DNA of 64,000 bases. It comes from Lingula anatina (lineage: Eukaryota > Brachiopoda > Lingulata > Lingulida > Lingulidae). Below are positions 1-13,100 of the stretch, piece by piece. Position 1 is the stretch's first letter; each line of letters begins with the position of its first letter. The notes under the pieces were generated by a model. That model searched no databases. It was not told where the DNA came from and saw nothing but the letters and a program-made list of their open reading frames with translations. Both the position numbers and the translations under genes were made by a program. The stretch spans positions 41,428-105,427 of the forward strand of contig NW_019775740.1 in NCBI RefSeq assembly GCF_001039355.2. Direction: 5' to 3'.

Positions 1-220
1 TGGGGGGCAGCAACATGGTTATCTTCTTAACTGAACAAGATATACCAAAATGTTGCATGTTTTAACTGCTTTCCATTTCATATCATTATTTTATTGTGTA
101 ATAGTTACATAAAGAGATATACCCCTTGAACTTCCTGTTCAAGAGAAAAATTAATTCCTGGAAAAAGGGGTTAAATATTCATAACAAGATAATGAGTTCT
201 TTTTTCCTTCTTAACACACA

Positions 221-255
<35 letters not shown>

Positions 256-946
256 ACAAAACAACTTGGCCCCAGCAGTACAGCTAATTGCCTATGTGTG
301 CAGCCAGGCTTCAAGCTTACCCATCTGTCAGTCTTGCCATAGGTAACTTAGACATTTTTAGATAATTAAGGAAAATTACAAAACACTCCATTTCATTTCA
401 AAGTAAAGTTTAGAATGGTTTGAAAATGAATGAATAATTAGATAAATAAATAAAAAGTTTTAATTTCAAAAGCAGACAAAATAGATGCCTTTTCTTTTAT
501 CTGTAAATAAAACAGAAAGTACAATGGATTGTGGGTATGAGAACAGTAAGGATTCGAAACAGTGGTCCACTTCCTGAAATAAAAACTGAAATGATTTGAG
601 AACAGTATGGATTTGACACAACTGTCCACTTCCTAAAATATAAACTGAAATGATTATAAAACAGGTATTATAGTAGCCTAATGCAGTTTGGAATCCTTAC
701 TCTAAGGCAACCTGCTTCAGTACACACGCGTAACCCTATACGTTCTCTTCAAAAAGATGTCTTTCCTTTCAAGTTAATATCAGAGACTTTTTGATGGCTT
801 CTTCATTTCGCTCTTTCAACGACAGATTGGATTTCTTTTCCACTGCCTTTTTTTCCTTCTTAACAAACAAAATCTACCCATTCGGAAATTTCTTGGAAAA
901 GGAATATGCATGTTCTTTCATTTCAATGATAATCTTTCTTTTTTAG
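1..946. other. Left-edge stretch without a supported gene
   Basis: No convincing exon seen. It contains an (AC)n run followed by a long A run at about 213-257. A pyrimidine-rich tract ending in AG at 945-946 leads into the possible exon described next. Confidence 0.5.
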
Positions 947-1106
947 ACCTCAAGCTTATCGTGAAGGCCACAATATTGTGAGAACATATCCAATTGGAAA
1001 TGTTACTCATTGCACACAAGATGTGGGATCTTTGCTAACGAGGTACTGTACAGGTATTTTTTTGAGCATGAAATGTGAATCCGCATTGTGTAAGTTCCAC
1101 AAATAA
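947..1106 (+). CDS. Possible terminal exon of an unidentified gene entering from the left
   Basis: A strong pyrimidine tract (cttttttag) precedes position 947. The frame beginning with the second base stays open for about 52 codons and includes PQAYREGHNIVRTYPIGNV. It closes with a TAA at 1104-1106 that overlaps an AATAAA at 1102-1107, as a compact last exon with its poly(A) signal would. A GT donor (ACAG|GTATTT, near 1053) lies inside the frame, so it could instead be an internal exon ending there. I do not recognise the peptide and see no matching upstream exon in the first 946 bases. Chance is possible at this length. Confidence 0.25.
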
Positions 1107-1575
1107 AAGGCCTCATAAATGATAATTGTGGTTTGTGACTTGAAGACGTAGATTTGTGATTGTGATTGCTGAATTGATTTAAACCGCAATTTCATGTTCC
1201 TCGTGTAAAAACACGGACTGCTTGCACTGTAACCCAAACTGCCATCAATCTGGCCAGTTTTCATTCTTGTCTTTCGCTGTTTACGTAGATTCATTTGACT
1301 GCAACTATTTTAGATACCCAGAATTGCTTGTTTGTAGATATGTAGATATGAGGAATTGTTTGTTTGAGCTTTTAGAAATTGAAAGTCCAAAGTGCAATAG
1401 TTTTGGTGCCACTTTTCCGAATTTGTTCTCAAAATGGCATTAGTTTCAGAAAAACAAAAAGTTGTGGAGGGTGTTAGATCTTATAGTTGATGAGGACAAT
1501 GAGGACAAGAGTCATAACCTGAAACTTCTTGGACTGACCTCTCCATGTTCTTTTTTTTTTCTTTTGCCGCAAAAA

Positions 1576-1889
1576 CAGGCCTACCCAACTACCAGACTCG
1601 GCACCGAATGATCCTGAATTTACCGGTAAATCGGACCACACTACCCATTTTCAAGGTGTGTATCAGTACGCATTTCACAGTATCAGACGCGACACCGCTC
1701 TGGCCTAGTATGTGATGTGATAGTGACTATTCTCAGCGGGGTTGAAAAGCGTTGCATCACCACTCAAAATTTGTTCAGGGTATGATACTGTGTAATGCGT
1801 ACTGACTCACACCTTGAAAATGGGTAGTGTGGTCTGATCTACCCGTGAATTCAGGATCATTCGGTGCCGAGTCTGGTAGTCTAGGCCTG
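1576..1889. mobile_element. Palindromic MITE with long inverted arms
   Basis: The left arm (from 1576, CAGGCCTA...) and right arm (to 1889, ...TAGGCCTG) are reverse complements over roughly 110 bases, including the segment around TCGGTGCCGAGTCTGG. A short unpaired centre separates them. Both ends are flanked by AAAAA, which fits a 5-bp target duplication but is low-complexity. No coding capacity is seen, so it would depend on a transposase in trans. Confidence 0.7.
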
Positions 1890-4406
1890 AAAAAGAGAGG
1901 TCTAGTGCGCTTGAGCTGACTGGATGGGGTGTTAAAACACTCTAAACATCTCCAGACAAAACCTAGAACGATAGAAATGTCGAGTTGGCCCACTGAACAT
2001 TTTTGACTTCCTTCAAACTCCACTCAACATTACCGAACACTGTTCAACATCACTGAACATCACTCAACAGGTTGTAAAAATGCTCTCGCCAAAATTTTCA
2101 TTTTTTACATGGAATTTTTATTAATAAGTCCCCTCTGACCTACTGAATTCAGTCAATCATTCGGCTCCAAAATGTCATTTAAGATCACTCAATCAGTTAT
2201 TGCTGATGTAGTGTAATGCCAGACTGAACACCTATGACTAACTACCCCTACTAGTCTACAGGCCACAGGGTGAAACATGCCCCCTTTTAATTGTATTGAA
2301 AATCTAAAGAGCGTGAGGACAGTTTAATAAAATTAGAAAATTTTATTTTCAGAAAGTTTCACAACTGATTCAACTGGCTTTTTCCAAAATCCTGAATTAT
2401 CTATTTTCCTAGATATTATTACTGTCTGTTTATTTATTGATTTTATTCATTCAATTATGTTCATTTTACCCTTGTAAAGTACACTTAACATTTCAGAAAA
2501 ATTTTAGACTACAAATAGACTACAAATAGATATCATTATTATTATAAGTGGTTACAACTCTCCACCACAACAACAAATACAATTCATGGTAAACCTTCAA
2601 CAAAACACAAAATAACAAGTGTATCCAATCTCTTTTGCATTCATTTCAATCATCAAAATGCCAGATTGTCCATCAAGTTGTTTTGTTATCTATTTATGGA
2701 AGATAAGTGGGAGCCATGCACAGGAAATTGAACTGACATAAAATGTTGTGTTAATGGAGTTCGCAAAATTACAGCATTTCTCATCACAATTTGATTAAAT
2801 GATTTTAGAGTGATTAATCAATTCATTAAATGGATGTTAAATTCAGCCAAAAAGATTTTGCAGCATTTTGATAATAAATTTCTACAGACAAGCTGTTAAA
2901 ATGAATCAAGAATAATCACACCAATTTATATTGAGATCTAATGACCTTGAATGCGATTTTCAAAGGGCTTTAGAAGAGATTGGCTCTGCTAGGGACAAAC
3001 GCTGCCATCTCTCCACATATTTGAAAACCTCCCACAGTCATGATCATGTCCTGACAAACTTCTTTCATTTCCAAACTGAGACTTTTAAAGGCAATAAAAC
3101 CCTTTAGATAGAGGCTTATCTGAAGCATACCTTAAGTCATTATCACCTTCTCAGCCTTCTTGGGTAGCCATTGCCAGCTTCCAAAACTACATTATTGCAC
3201 TGCACAGAGCCGCAATACAAAACATCCCGCCATTTTCTTGTGTGAAATTGAGGCAATGCAAGTAAAGTATTAAATTTAAAATGGAGTGAAACACAGAGTC
3301 CAAGTGCAGGACAGGGTCTAGCAATAATTCAGACTGAACAGAAGAAAATTGCTTTTTACACCAGGAAAATTCATTTTGGAGGGAAAATCCCATGAAGTGG
3401 CCCTTTAACAAACAGAAAGTAATAAAACTCTTTATCCAGTTGCTTTATCTTAGGTGACCTGAAAAAGCCCGATTGACAGACTGGTGCACTGTTTTAGTGC
3501 ATGTTTCAAAGATCATTTTAAAACAGATATGGAATTCAATAAAGCCAGTCTGAAGTCCCAAGATGAACTTCTTTTCTGTACTTTATTGGTTTTGACTGCT
3601 ATCTTTAAGCACGGTGAAATAATCAATGAAATCGTTTTCCTTTAGACTGTTGCTGAACTTTCTTCCATGCAATGGTTAATTATCTTATGCCGCTGTCTGT
3701 CTGTGGACCACAGACTCTGGTTCGGTCAGAGATGATGTCTACTTTGATTGCACAGTAGACCACAGCATCAACGACCTAGTCTCTACCTCCCTCGACTAAT
3801 CATGAAGAATCCCTTCAGTGAGAGAAAAAAAATTATATATTTCCCTTCACATGATAATCCATAATGGAATTTTGGCTCATTAGGACTCCTTTCAGAAGAT
3901 TCATATGCTCTCTTTTAAAATGTCTGAAATACATCAGGATTGTCTTCAACCGAAAGCAATTTCTGTCGCTGAAAGCTGAGGGTTATGGGATTAAAACGCC
4001 TGACCTACCCTTTTACCCACTAAATACAGTTTACTAATCAAGCAAGGAATGCATCATACCAATTTTTTCAAGCGCACTGTTTGCTTTCCGATGTATAACA
4101 TGGGACTAATGACTGAGATAGGAGGCCGTATGTACTCGGATATTCACTGCCTTCAGAAACAGCAGCTGTATTCCTAAGCTCAACACAGGTCAGTCTCCAT
4201 GCATGCAGACCATGCCTAGAAACGTGTTCTCTTCAGGGCTGCAACCAATATAACAAACCACTCACACTTCACAGGCTTCTCACAGCAACCTTGTCACATC
4301 TACACAAGGAAAGATACCAGCCATCATCTAGACAGTGCTCTGTCTGGCTGCACTGAGAAAAACTACCCATTCAGATTTCCAATTTGATCCATCAGTCTGG
4401 GTCTAA

Positions 4407-4579
4407 GGCCCCATTCAGAATAGGGGAAAAACTAGTCTGAGGGTCCAATATGGCGACCCACTACAAAGCTTGCCATCTAATCCACTTATAGACACTGAAT
4501 AGATATATGTGGGGAAGTATTCAAGTGGGTCAGCCATATTTGACCCTTGGACTAGTTAGTCCCCTATTCTGAATGGGGC
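4407..4579. mobile_element. MITE of the TTCAGAA-terminus family
   Basis: Inverted ends read GGCCCCATTCAGAATAGGGG and its near complement ending CCCCTATTCTGAATGGGGC. The interior (CCATCTAATCC, AGACACTGAATAGAT, CAGCCATATTTGAC) matches the elements at 19702-19872 and 23738-23922 and the half-element at 49946-50210. No open frame. Confidence 0.7.
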
Positions 4580-7500
4580 TTAAAATAATCCATTCAGGTT
4601 GCTAATTTCTACCACTACAAGACTTATGTTGCCGCTAACATGTGTGCCAGGCCATTAATGGGATAATACAGGTTATCAACACTTTTTTCTGACTTACCAC
4701 CAGTTTGTAAACATATGCAATGCCTGCCATGTTCTGAGTGGTATTTCAAGTCTGAACCAAGCCTAAATGAAACACCATACATAAACTAAGACTAGTAATA
4801 ACACAGCAAAAAATACACAGCAGGAAATAAATTGAGTGGCAATATTTTCCTGGCATTTTCTTTCCCCTTGCAGGCTGGTCAGGTATCTGGTACACATAAC
4901 TTTTACCTGTTCTGGTTCTTGGCTGTTGCCAGTATATAAATGTACACACAGAGCAATGAAAATGAGACAAATTGGCTTATCTGTAAACAATATCTGTATC
5001 AGTATTCACAGTTAACAGTAAACCACTTCATTGATCCTTTTACAAGTCCTATTTAAATTAACAAATGGATGGTAATGGCTGTTCCCAAGGCCCATCTTCT
5101 CAATACACAATACTGGTGCTACAAACCATACCTTGTATCAGGTCACATCTTGCTGCTGGCCTAGTAACTGGCAGGCGCTTTGACAGAAAAGATAAAGATC
5201 AGAACGCCTTCATACGTAACATTAAGTCTGACATGACAGCGCTACTTGTTAAGCAGACAAAAACTGAGGAAGAAACTCCTTACACCAATGAATTATACAG
5301 AAATTTGAATTCAATATTTGTTCTAATCTGTTATCCTATTGACAATGCTTAATGTCCTATTGATAATGCCCCACTCGTTGCGACCCATTTAGATTAGGCG
5401 GGGCATGCAAATTTAATTATGAAGCTTTCGATTGCTTATTTCTGCTGGAGTTCAGCTCAGGAAATGAGGGTCAGAATCAAGCTTTAGCCAGAAAAGTAGA
5501 TTTGTAATTACATATAATAATTATTTATAACATGAAATTAGTACCTGTAATCAGATTACTGCTAAAATGTTGTAGTTCTCATGAGGTTTCCCTACCAGCC
5601 ATGAATCAATGCTGCATTTTGAATCTTATCATTAAATTGCCAGTCCTATGTTCATTTATGCATTATGACAAGATTTCCATTTCAGTCTTATCAAATAACT
5701 TATATTTTTCAAAAGCATTGTTGCTGGTGCCTTCATTTTTTTGTTTAATTTTTGATGATCTGATATATCCACTTCCTCATATCGTGATCATCATATACGC
5801 GGTGTCTGGCAACTAGAACGTGAAGTCAACAATTGAGATCAAATTATGAAAGCAGATTGCATTTTTAAACTAAAAGAAAAATCAATTTATCAACCACAAG
5901 AAGCCATTAACTCATCCAATAGATTCAATCCATTACAACATACGAGCACCTGTATATCAAAGCTGCAAAAGCACAAATCTATAAGTCAATTATTGAAATA
6001 ACGTAAAAAGTTTGCCACTGCTAGGCCAATGCCTCTCCACCCCATATGAAATATGATGGAATGCAAAAAAACAATTCAATGAACAGGTCAATAAAAGATC
6101 TAAGTACATTAGCTTGTTAGAATTATAAATGTGGAGAATATCCCGTTACAATGCCTTTCTACTTTCGTTTGAGTTACAGGAAGTTTTTGTCGATAATGGT
6201 TCAAGTGCATACAAACTTTCAAATTGCGGCTTATATTGGAAGCTGACAAACACACATTAACTGTATAATAAAAGATGCAAAAGTCAGCAGAAATAAAATT
6301 TCCTTTAGAGTTTTCTTAAGTTAGTATGCCTAAAGCCTGAAAAAATAACAAAGATTACATTAAATCCAAGAAAAATTTTATAATAGTCAGGCTGACTAAA
6401 ATTCTGCCGTCAATCCATATGCTATGCCGTTGAACAGAGAAAGAGCACTTCTCTTATACCTAGACTGCTCTTCATCAGAACATCATTTGCTTACTTTTCT
6501 TTCCAAAGCTGAGAAAAACATGTCTCACCCCCCTTCCGTCACCTGGTCCTCCACGTGTAAGAGCCTATCTACCCACCTGAATCTACAGCCCACTCCTGTC
6601 TGTACTCCTGCCTTCTCTGCCGCCGTGCGATGACCCTACAACATACAGCAAAGCTCAAGATAAATGTCATTCTCATTTCATAATATATTATGTCTATGCC
6701 TACTGCTTAAGTTTACGAAGTAGTACTTTTTATCAATTATGCTTACTTTTGATTTGTTTCTGCACTCCTCTTCTTTCTCCTTTTTTTATCCAATGACTGA
6801 GTTCTCTGAAAATTAATCACAATTATCATAAGCTTTGTGTGAAATGTCTATCACCTCAGAATGCCAGTTGATTAGCTCACTAGGCAGGTATACTTGAACA
6901 ACAAGACTGGAATATGGCTTCAGTCAATAGTTCACCACCACAGTTCCTGCCTTGTTTTCAAATTCAAATTCCACGTTGGGTGATTCTCCTGGATCGAAAT
7001 ACAAATTCTCCAACTGAGAAGAAGGTATTTTGCATACCAGATCGAGCAACCATGAACACTTCACCTAAACGACGTTCTTTCTGTGAGAGCAGTTCGACAA
7101 CATGGACTATTTTTTGTATCATCTGTGCTAAGATTACCAGCCAGTGCATTCCTCCCCCAAGTCCAGGTTGGCTGTGTACTAGGTTCTGCATGCTTTTTAT
7201 TAATACAATACTTCAGGTTCAAGTCCTTCAAGGAAGTTGTACGAGTGCCTCTGTTTTTATCAAATATTTATGTTGAAGATGAAAAACAATATATAATATG
7301 CAGTTGGAACTTTTTTATTTGTGGCAATCTTTTAATCTCATCAGTGAGTTCAATTGTATTGTTGTTCCACTCCCCCCCCCCCCCAAAAAAAATTGATTAA
7401 TAAATAAATAAAAACTAAAACATTAAACCATTTAAGACAACATACAATTACTGACTTTGGCGGGGGTCAATTGTGTTTTGCAGTCCTTAGAGAAGTGATG

Positions 7501-7768
7501 TTGACTTAGGCACAGCCAAAGTAGATAGCTCTTTGGTTGAGGTCTGCAAATCAGCATGACCAAAAGTAAATTTTTTTTCAAATAGTCCAAAACCTGAATA
7601 TCAAACTTCTCCAAGATAACATCATTGAAAAGTTACAACATCACTTTAAACTGTTACACTGCTTGTCATCTGATTAACCAGCCCTCTGATTGACTAATAT
7701 ATCACTTTACCAGCTTTGTATTCTCAGATATAAGACTGTATTCTTTGCTTATTGTTTAATAAACAAGT

Positions 7769-7792
7769 ATATATATATATATATATATATAT
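7769..7792. repeat. (AT)n microsatellite
   Basis: Perfect AT dinucleotide run of about 24 bases. Confidence 0.9.
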
Positions 7793-8156
7793 TAATTTAT
7801 TCATTTTAATGTTGACTGTCATGCCCAAATTTTATAAATTACTTTCTAATTTCTGCTATATTATTCAACCAGACCTTCATTTTCACAATCTGTTTTAAAG
7901 AAGTTCTACCATGTTGAGGTGTTACGACATCTGAAAATTTGATCATGTACATAATTATGTACAAAGAGTGTTTTTACTCAATACTTTTGCTTTCCTGTTT
8001 CTATTAAATTCTATTTAACATATACATGGACTACTAAGTTCATTTAATTGAATTTTATTATTTCCATAATTCAATAAGTGTTATAAAAAGGGGGTCTTTG
8101 GGTCAACAGTCACACAATAAAAACAAGGAATATCTTCAAAAATATCCCTCACCAGG

Positions 8157-10131
8157 TCAAACCAAATCTATCAAGACATCAGTATAATCAGAAGAATTTT
8201 CCGCTGCGGCAAGGAGCACCTGTCTGAAAATCTGTTGTAAAAAGAGGTTAACTGCTGTAGAAACATGCAATCCTTCACTTACTGAGCCCCTCACCTGCAC
8301 AGGGCATACTATACAGCCTGCACGGCGTACTGACACTGAGAAGTGAGTTATGAGGACGCAGCATGCAAGTGTCCCCTGGATGGGGTGAACAGAAGGACTG
8401 TCCCATGCATACATATATACATACATGAAGTACTCTTATTCTCAGCCCACTGATGATAACAGATAAACAATTTGATGGTTTGGATTTTACACTTAAAACT
8501 TGTCTGAAAATATTCTTTTTTTAAACTGAGTAAAATTGATTAAACTTGTTTACATTAAATGTAAGATACTTTTGCAATATGTATTTTTCCACTTGCTAAA
8601 GTTCAATCATTCAACTGGCAGAAGACTTTCAATCAATCGTTTGAAATGAACATTTTCCTACACTCATTGAGTAGTTGCTATGAAATGAACATACTGTTAT
8701 TTTACTCGAACACCTCCAACTGCTTCATGCGTCAAAGGTATTTGTATGGTATATAGGTACTCAGGCGAAAATAAAATTTGCCAATCAATTACAGAACATG
8801 TGCTCCAAACACTTTGCAAACACGTAGAAAAACATGCAAACATGATAAAAACAAACTCTCAAATATCCCTTTCATTAATATTTTAGTATTTCATGACTTT
8901 AGCAAACCACAGAAATGAAAATTCCGGAAAGCTGAAGCACAAAGGAAACAATTATCAGTGTAACAGAGGGATGGTGAGGAAGAACTCTAAATCAATACAT
9001 ATTTGATATACATCTTGGATGAGTTCAGTTAAAGTTAAAAGATTCAATATTGTTGGGCCTGAACCTTTACATAGGAGAACTCAAAGTTGAGACACATGGC
9101 AAACAAGAATATCATTACAGCTTATCAGCCATTAACAAACTCTGGCTGTTTACTTTCTGTCTGATAAATTGACCCACTCTATTCAGAGGCAGAAGGAGTT
9201 TCAGCTCAGAACCCAGCAAATCTCTGTGCAACCTAGCTCTATGTGTACTTGCACTAAAAATAAGAAGCATAAATATCTTACACATGGCATTCCTTGGAAA
9301 ATACCTTTTGAAAGGGTTTCATGGGTAAAAAAATTCTATAAAAAATTAGTAATTATATTCATGCTACTGGGTTTTTTAATCGCATTGTCTTTTTTATTTC
9401 AAATTTTAAGGTATTGTTCATGTTGTTCAATGTGTGCCCACAATATGGCCAATTTTTCCTGATGGATAATTCTCACCTCCTGTTTCACCTCTTTGTAAAC
9501 ACTTCTATTGTCTATAGTAGCCACTGATACACATTGCTTTGTTTGAAAGAATATTTCCTATACTGAGCAGGCCTGTAGCCAGGGGGGGTTCGGGGGGTTC
9601 GAAAGAACCTCCCTTTTTGCTGGAAAAAGGTCCACTCTGGGTAAAATTTGACCTAGGTACATGGGGATTATATGGTAAAAGGTCCACTTTTTCAGAAAAA
9701 GAACCCCCCCTTTGAAATTGCTGGCTACGTGCCTGCTGAGATAGGTTAAATTTGAAATTTAAGCCAGGAGCAACACTTTTCCCTGGGTAACTTTTTCCCC
9801 TCTTCATACATGCTTACTGAGTAAAGATCTAATTCAAAAACATTAAACAAAAGACACCTGTCTCTTTTGAGTCTTCAGTGAAGATTGCACTCCACTGCAA
9901 AGATCTTGCAGTTACCATAGTCTAATATGGCAATGCCAAAAACAAGATATTTTAATGTACTTCACCATAAAAAAGAGCTTGAGTTCATCAAGTTCATAAG
10001 TCTGCCTGAACTAAAAATTCATCAATCTGAGATATATGACTAAAGTAAACCTTATCCTCAAGTAAGCCTCAAGTGTCATTGCCAGTCCATTCCTTACCTG
10101 TCTCTGCAGTTTCTCCTCCTCACTCTGCAGT
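8157..10131 (-). CDS. Possible 3' end of a small unidentified gene (two exons)
   Basis: Two phase-compatible exon candidates lie on the minus strand. The first, 10131-10098, follows a good pyrimidine tract (ttcttttccttccagatactgaag), encodes LQSEEEKLQRQ and ends at CAG|GTAAGG. The second, 8219-8157, follows ...tttcagacag, encodes VLLAAAENSSDYTDVLIDLV and stops with TGA. Joined, they give a short amphipathic C-terminus that could be coiled coil. A better acceptor 10 bases upstream of the first exon would bring an in-frame TGA, so the AG used here is the second choice. Possible upstream exons (small GT-AG islands near 12110 and 12880, and a CpG-containing start region near 14160) could not be linked. 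Product unknown. Confidence 0.28.
9568..9735. mobile_element. hAT-like MITE, CAGGC family, copy 1
   Basis: Begins CAGGCCTGTAGCC and ends GGCTACGTGCCTG. It is flanked on both sides by CTGAG (9563-9567 and 9736-9740), a 5-bp target duplication. The interior carries ggtccactctgggtaaaatttgacctagg and ccactttttcagaaaaagaac-type blocks shared with the copies at 25.8, 27.7 and 50.0 kb. Non-coding. Confidence 0.8.
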
Positions 10132-13100
10132 CTTCAGTATCTGGAAGGAAAAGAAGAACACGCCTTCAACAAAAACAAGCACCTGTCACAGTATCTGTGT
10201 TACAGTGTACTACAACTGCAATTAACAAGTATAGAGTTATAAAAATGTGTGAAATATCAGAACTAGGAGTACCCCATGTGGAGTAAAAATTGAGGGCTTA
10301 TTCACCTGTGGCTTGAAGCACAGCGTCAGTCAATATGTAAATGTGAATATGATGCAGAAATAGACCAGTCTGCAGGGTGAGGACTGTTTGTTTTCACATG
10401 CTGAACCAGATTGCCACTCTTCAAGAACTAAATGCATAAATCTGCTCCACCTCAAGTTTATAAACCAGGCACTAAGGCAGGGATTGGATTAAATCCTCAA
10501 TACAGCAATGTAACTTAGAATCTAAAAGTACCATTTCAGTGATAGTGACTAGCCAGCATTATCTATCCCTAATGATTTCTACCATTTCTAATTAAATAAT
10601 AATATAGTAATTTAATTCCAATGAGTGGCCAGTCGCTAAGATCCTCATGTCATCCTAAAAATTTTCAGATACAAATATTCACATCAAGTTGTTTATGTGC
10701 AGGGTTTTATCATTTTCAGGATTGATTTGGGAAAATAAGTAACTTTGCGAGATATGTAGCCATAACTCTGGGACATTTTCTAATGCGAACAATATACCTT
10801 CAACGATAGAGCACAAGCATGCTGGGTAGAAATTTACCAATCAATTAAGCGTTCGAGCACAATAAAGGTAAAACAAAATTGGTTTGTTCCAAAGTGACGC
10901 TGTTCTGATAAATGTCAGTAGAATATCTGACATATTTTTATATCTTATCAGCCCATGAATAAAATCCTGATGAGCTGATGACAAACTTATCAGGATCATA
11001 TAGGAATCAAACCACCTGAATGACATTAGAGAGTTTCAAAGGTTGTGTGATACAGCCACCATATCAGGAAGAACTAGGACAAATCACTATTCATTAAATT
11101 CAACCAGTGGCACTAAAAAAATCCAGAATGCCTAGTACTAGTGTTTTAGTGAGCTGATATCATTAAAACAGAAACTGTAACCAAAATAAAAGCAGTCAAG
11201 CTCTTGTGTTATACTTAAACTTGGCTGGCATGTAAAACAACATCTGCAACTAGATGGCTGCAAAACTTCCTGTAATAGTGAAAAGTGCTCTAAAATACTC
11301 TTAGGTTATATTATATAAGACATGAAAATATGTTGGAATTCAGGCAGCTTTCAACTATGGGGTTTATTAAAAGTTTCAAAGCACATCTTCAAACTAACCT
11401 GACACCACTCCCATGTTTTTTTTTCCAAGAAGCAACAAAAGGAAGACACAGCTTCTTATTGTAAGGAAATAGCATTAAGGTGTTTCCGTAGGTTTATTAA
11501 ACAGCATAGATTTTCAGGTCAATATGTGAATTTTGGTTTCTGCATTGTCTCAGTCAGACCAGTTATTAACACAATACTCCAGAAATTGTCCTACTCTGCA
11601 AAAAAGGGGGTTCTAAGGGGTTGGGGTGGGGGTTTACACAATGGTAGCTTAAATTCTTTAAAAGGCATAATCCAAAAGCATGAAACTTGACGCTTTTATT
11701 CTAAATATTTCCCCATCTCCTCTGATCACTTAACTTAGGGGCCAAAGGTCTGTTTGGTTTCTGATACTTTCTTTTCACAAGCTCTGAAATTCATAATTTC
11801 ATTATGACATCAACATTACGTGAAGAATAATACCTGATGATGATTATTGTTCTTTTAAAGGTGTTTAAAATCACTAATTGGCCCAAACCAGAGGTAAACC
11901 TGAATGATGTAGTTAGTAATTACAATAATCTCCAGATAACAGGAGAAAACAACGCTTCCCGTGCGTCACTGATTACATCCTCTTATATGTAAAAATAATA
12001 ATAGAAAGGATTATGTTTCTAACAAAAAACAGTCACAGCTTTCCTAACCTCTGTGCAGGGAGATCAGACACCCTTGTACTGAGATGTACATAAAAATAAA
12101 TACTTAGTACTTACCTAAACTCTATCAAGCCTTCACTAGTACAGAATATTTAAAAAGTATTCAATTTGGTTGTAAAAGTTTGTGGGAATTGGATGAAAAA
12201 TAAAGAAAGATATTTAACTGCAACATTTGCTGTTCCCAACAAAAACTGATGTTATGGAGAAACCTTAAGTTCAAATTGACTTAAATATATTCTACAAAGA
12301 CAACTTTTACATGGAACTGCTCAGCAATTAAATATCAAACTCTTATAAAGACTTCAATTTGTGTACATTTTAATATGTAGTTGTTTATATAAAGGCATGA
12401 TAAAATTTCAGGTTCTGTTAGTAGACTGTACACATACTGTAACAGCTGTCCAAAAGTTTACAATTGTCATTTAATGATTGGTAGTAGCAAATCATGCTTA
12501 AGAGATTTTCTTTGTCAAAAAAATATGGAGAGGTCGTTTTGCTGGATCATGCTCCTAAAAAATGTTTTATTTTCCACATAAAATAATAAAAACATTTTCT
12601 TTTAATTATGTTTCTGTACACAATGTTATGTATCTGACCTGCTGATTGGATGAAAAGTCAGCTATTTGTACATAAAATCTTTAAAAAATCTTTACAGAGA
12701 ATGTCTGTCATGTTATTCCAAAGAAAAATTATAATTACTTATGAAAAGCATTAGTCCTAAGACTGGTCTGCATGAGTTTCTTTGCATTGTAACTTAAAGG
12801 TATTGCATTTCAATTAATCCTTAGACAATCAATATATGTACCACACAATACCCCTCGATCAATACTTACTTTTGTGGTATGTGCCTGGGTCAAAAATCAA
12901 GATGTAGATATATCTACAGTAAACAAGTCAAACCAGACAGTTTCGATTTTATAAACTTGTATATACAACAAATGCACGATGAAATATGGATATAAAAAAT
13001 TTGCTTCCACAGATTTAAATGTGTTTAATTATATAATTCACTTTGCCAGAATAAGTGCAATATATTGGCTGACAAGGCAAAAAATTCTCAGAACTGCATG

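Larger units (their letters stand above)
1890..8156. other. Gene-poor stretch
   Basis: AT-rich sequence without any exon I can support. Open frames at 3187-3411, 4746-4990, 5065-5352, 5532-5816, 6424-6633 and 6914-7276 show no recognisable domain, no clear splice context and no second linked exon. It contains a MITE at 4407-4579 and an (AT)n tract at 7769-7792. Confidence 0.5.
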
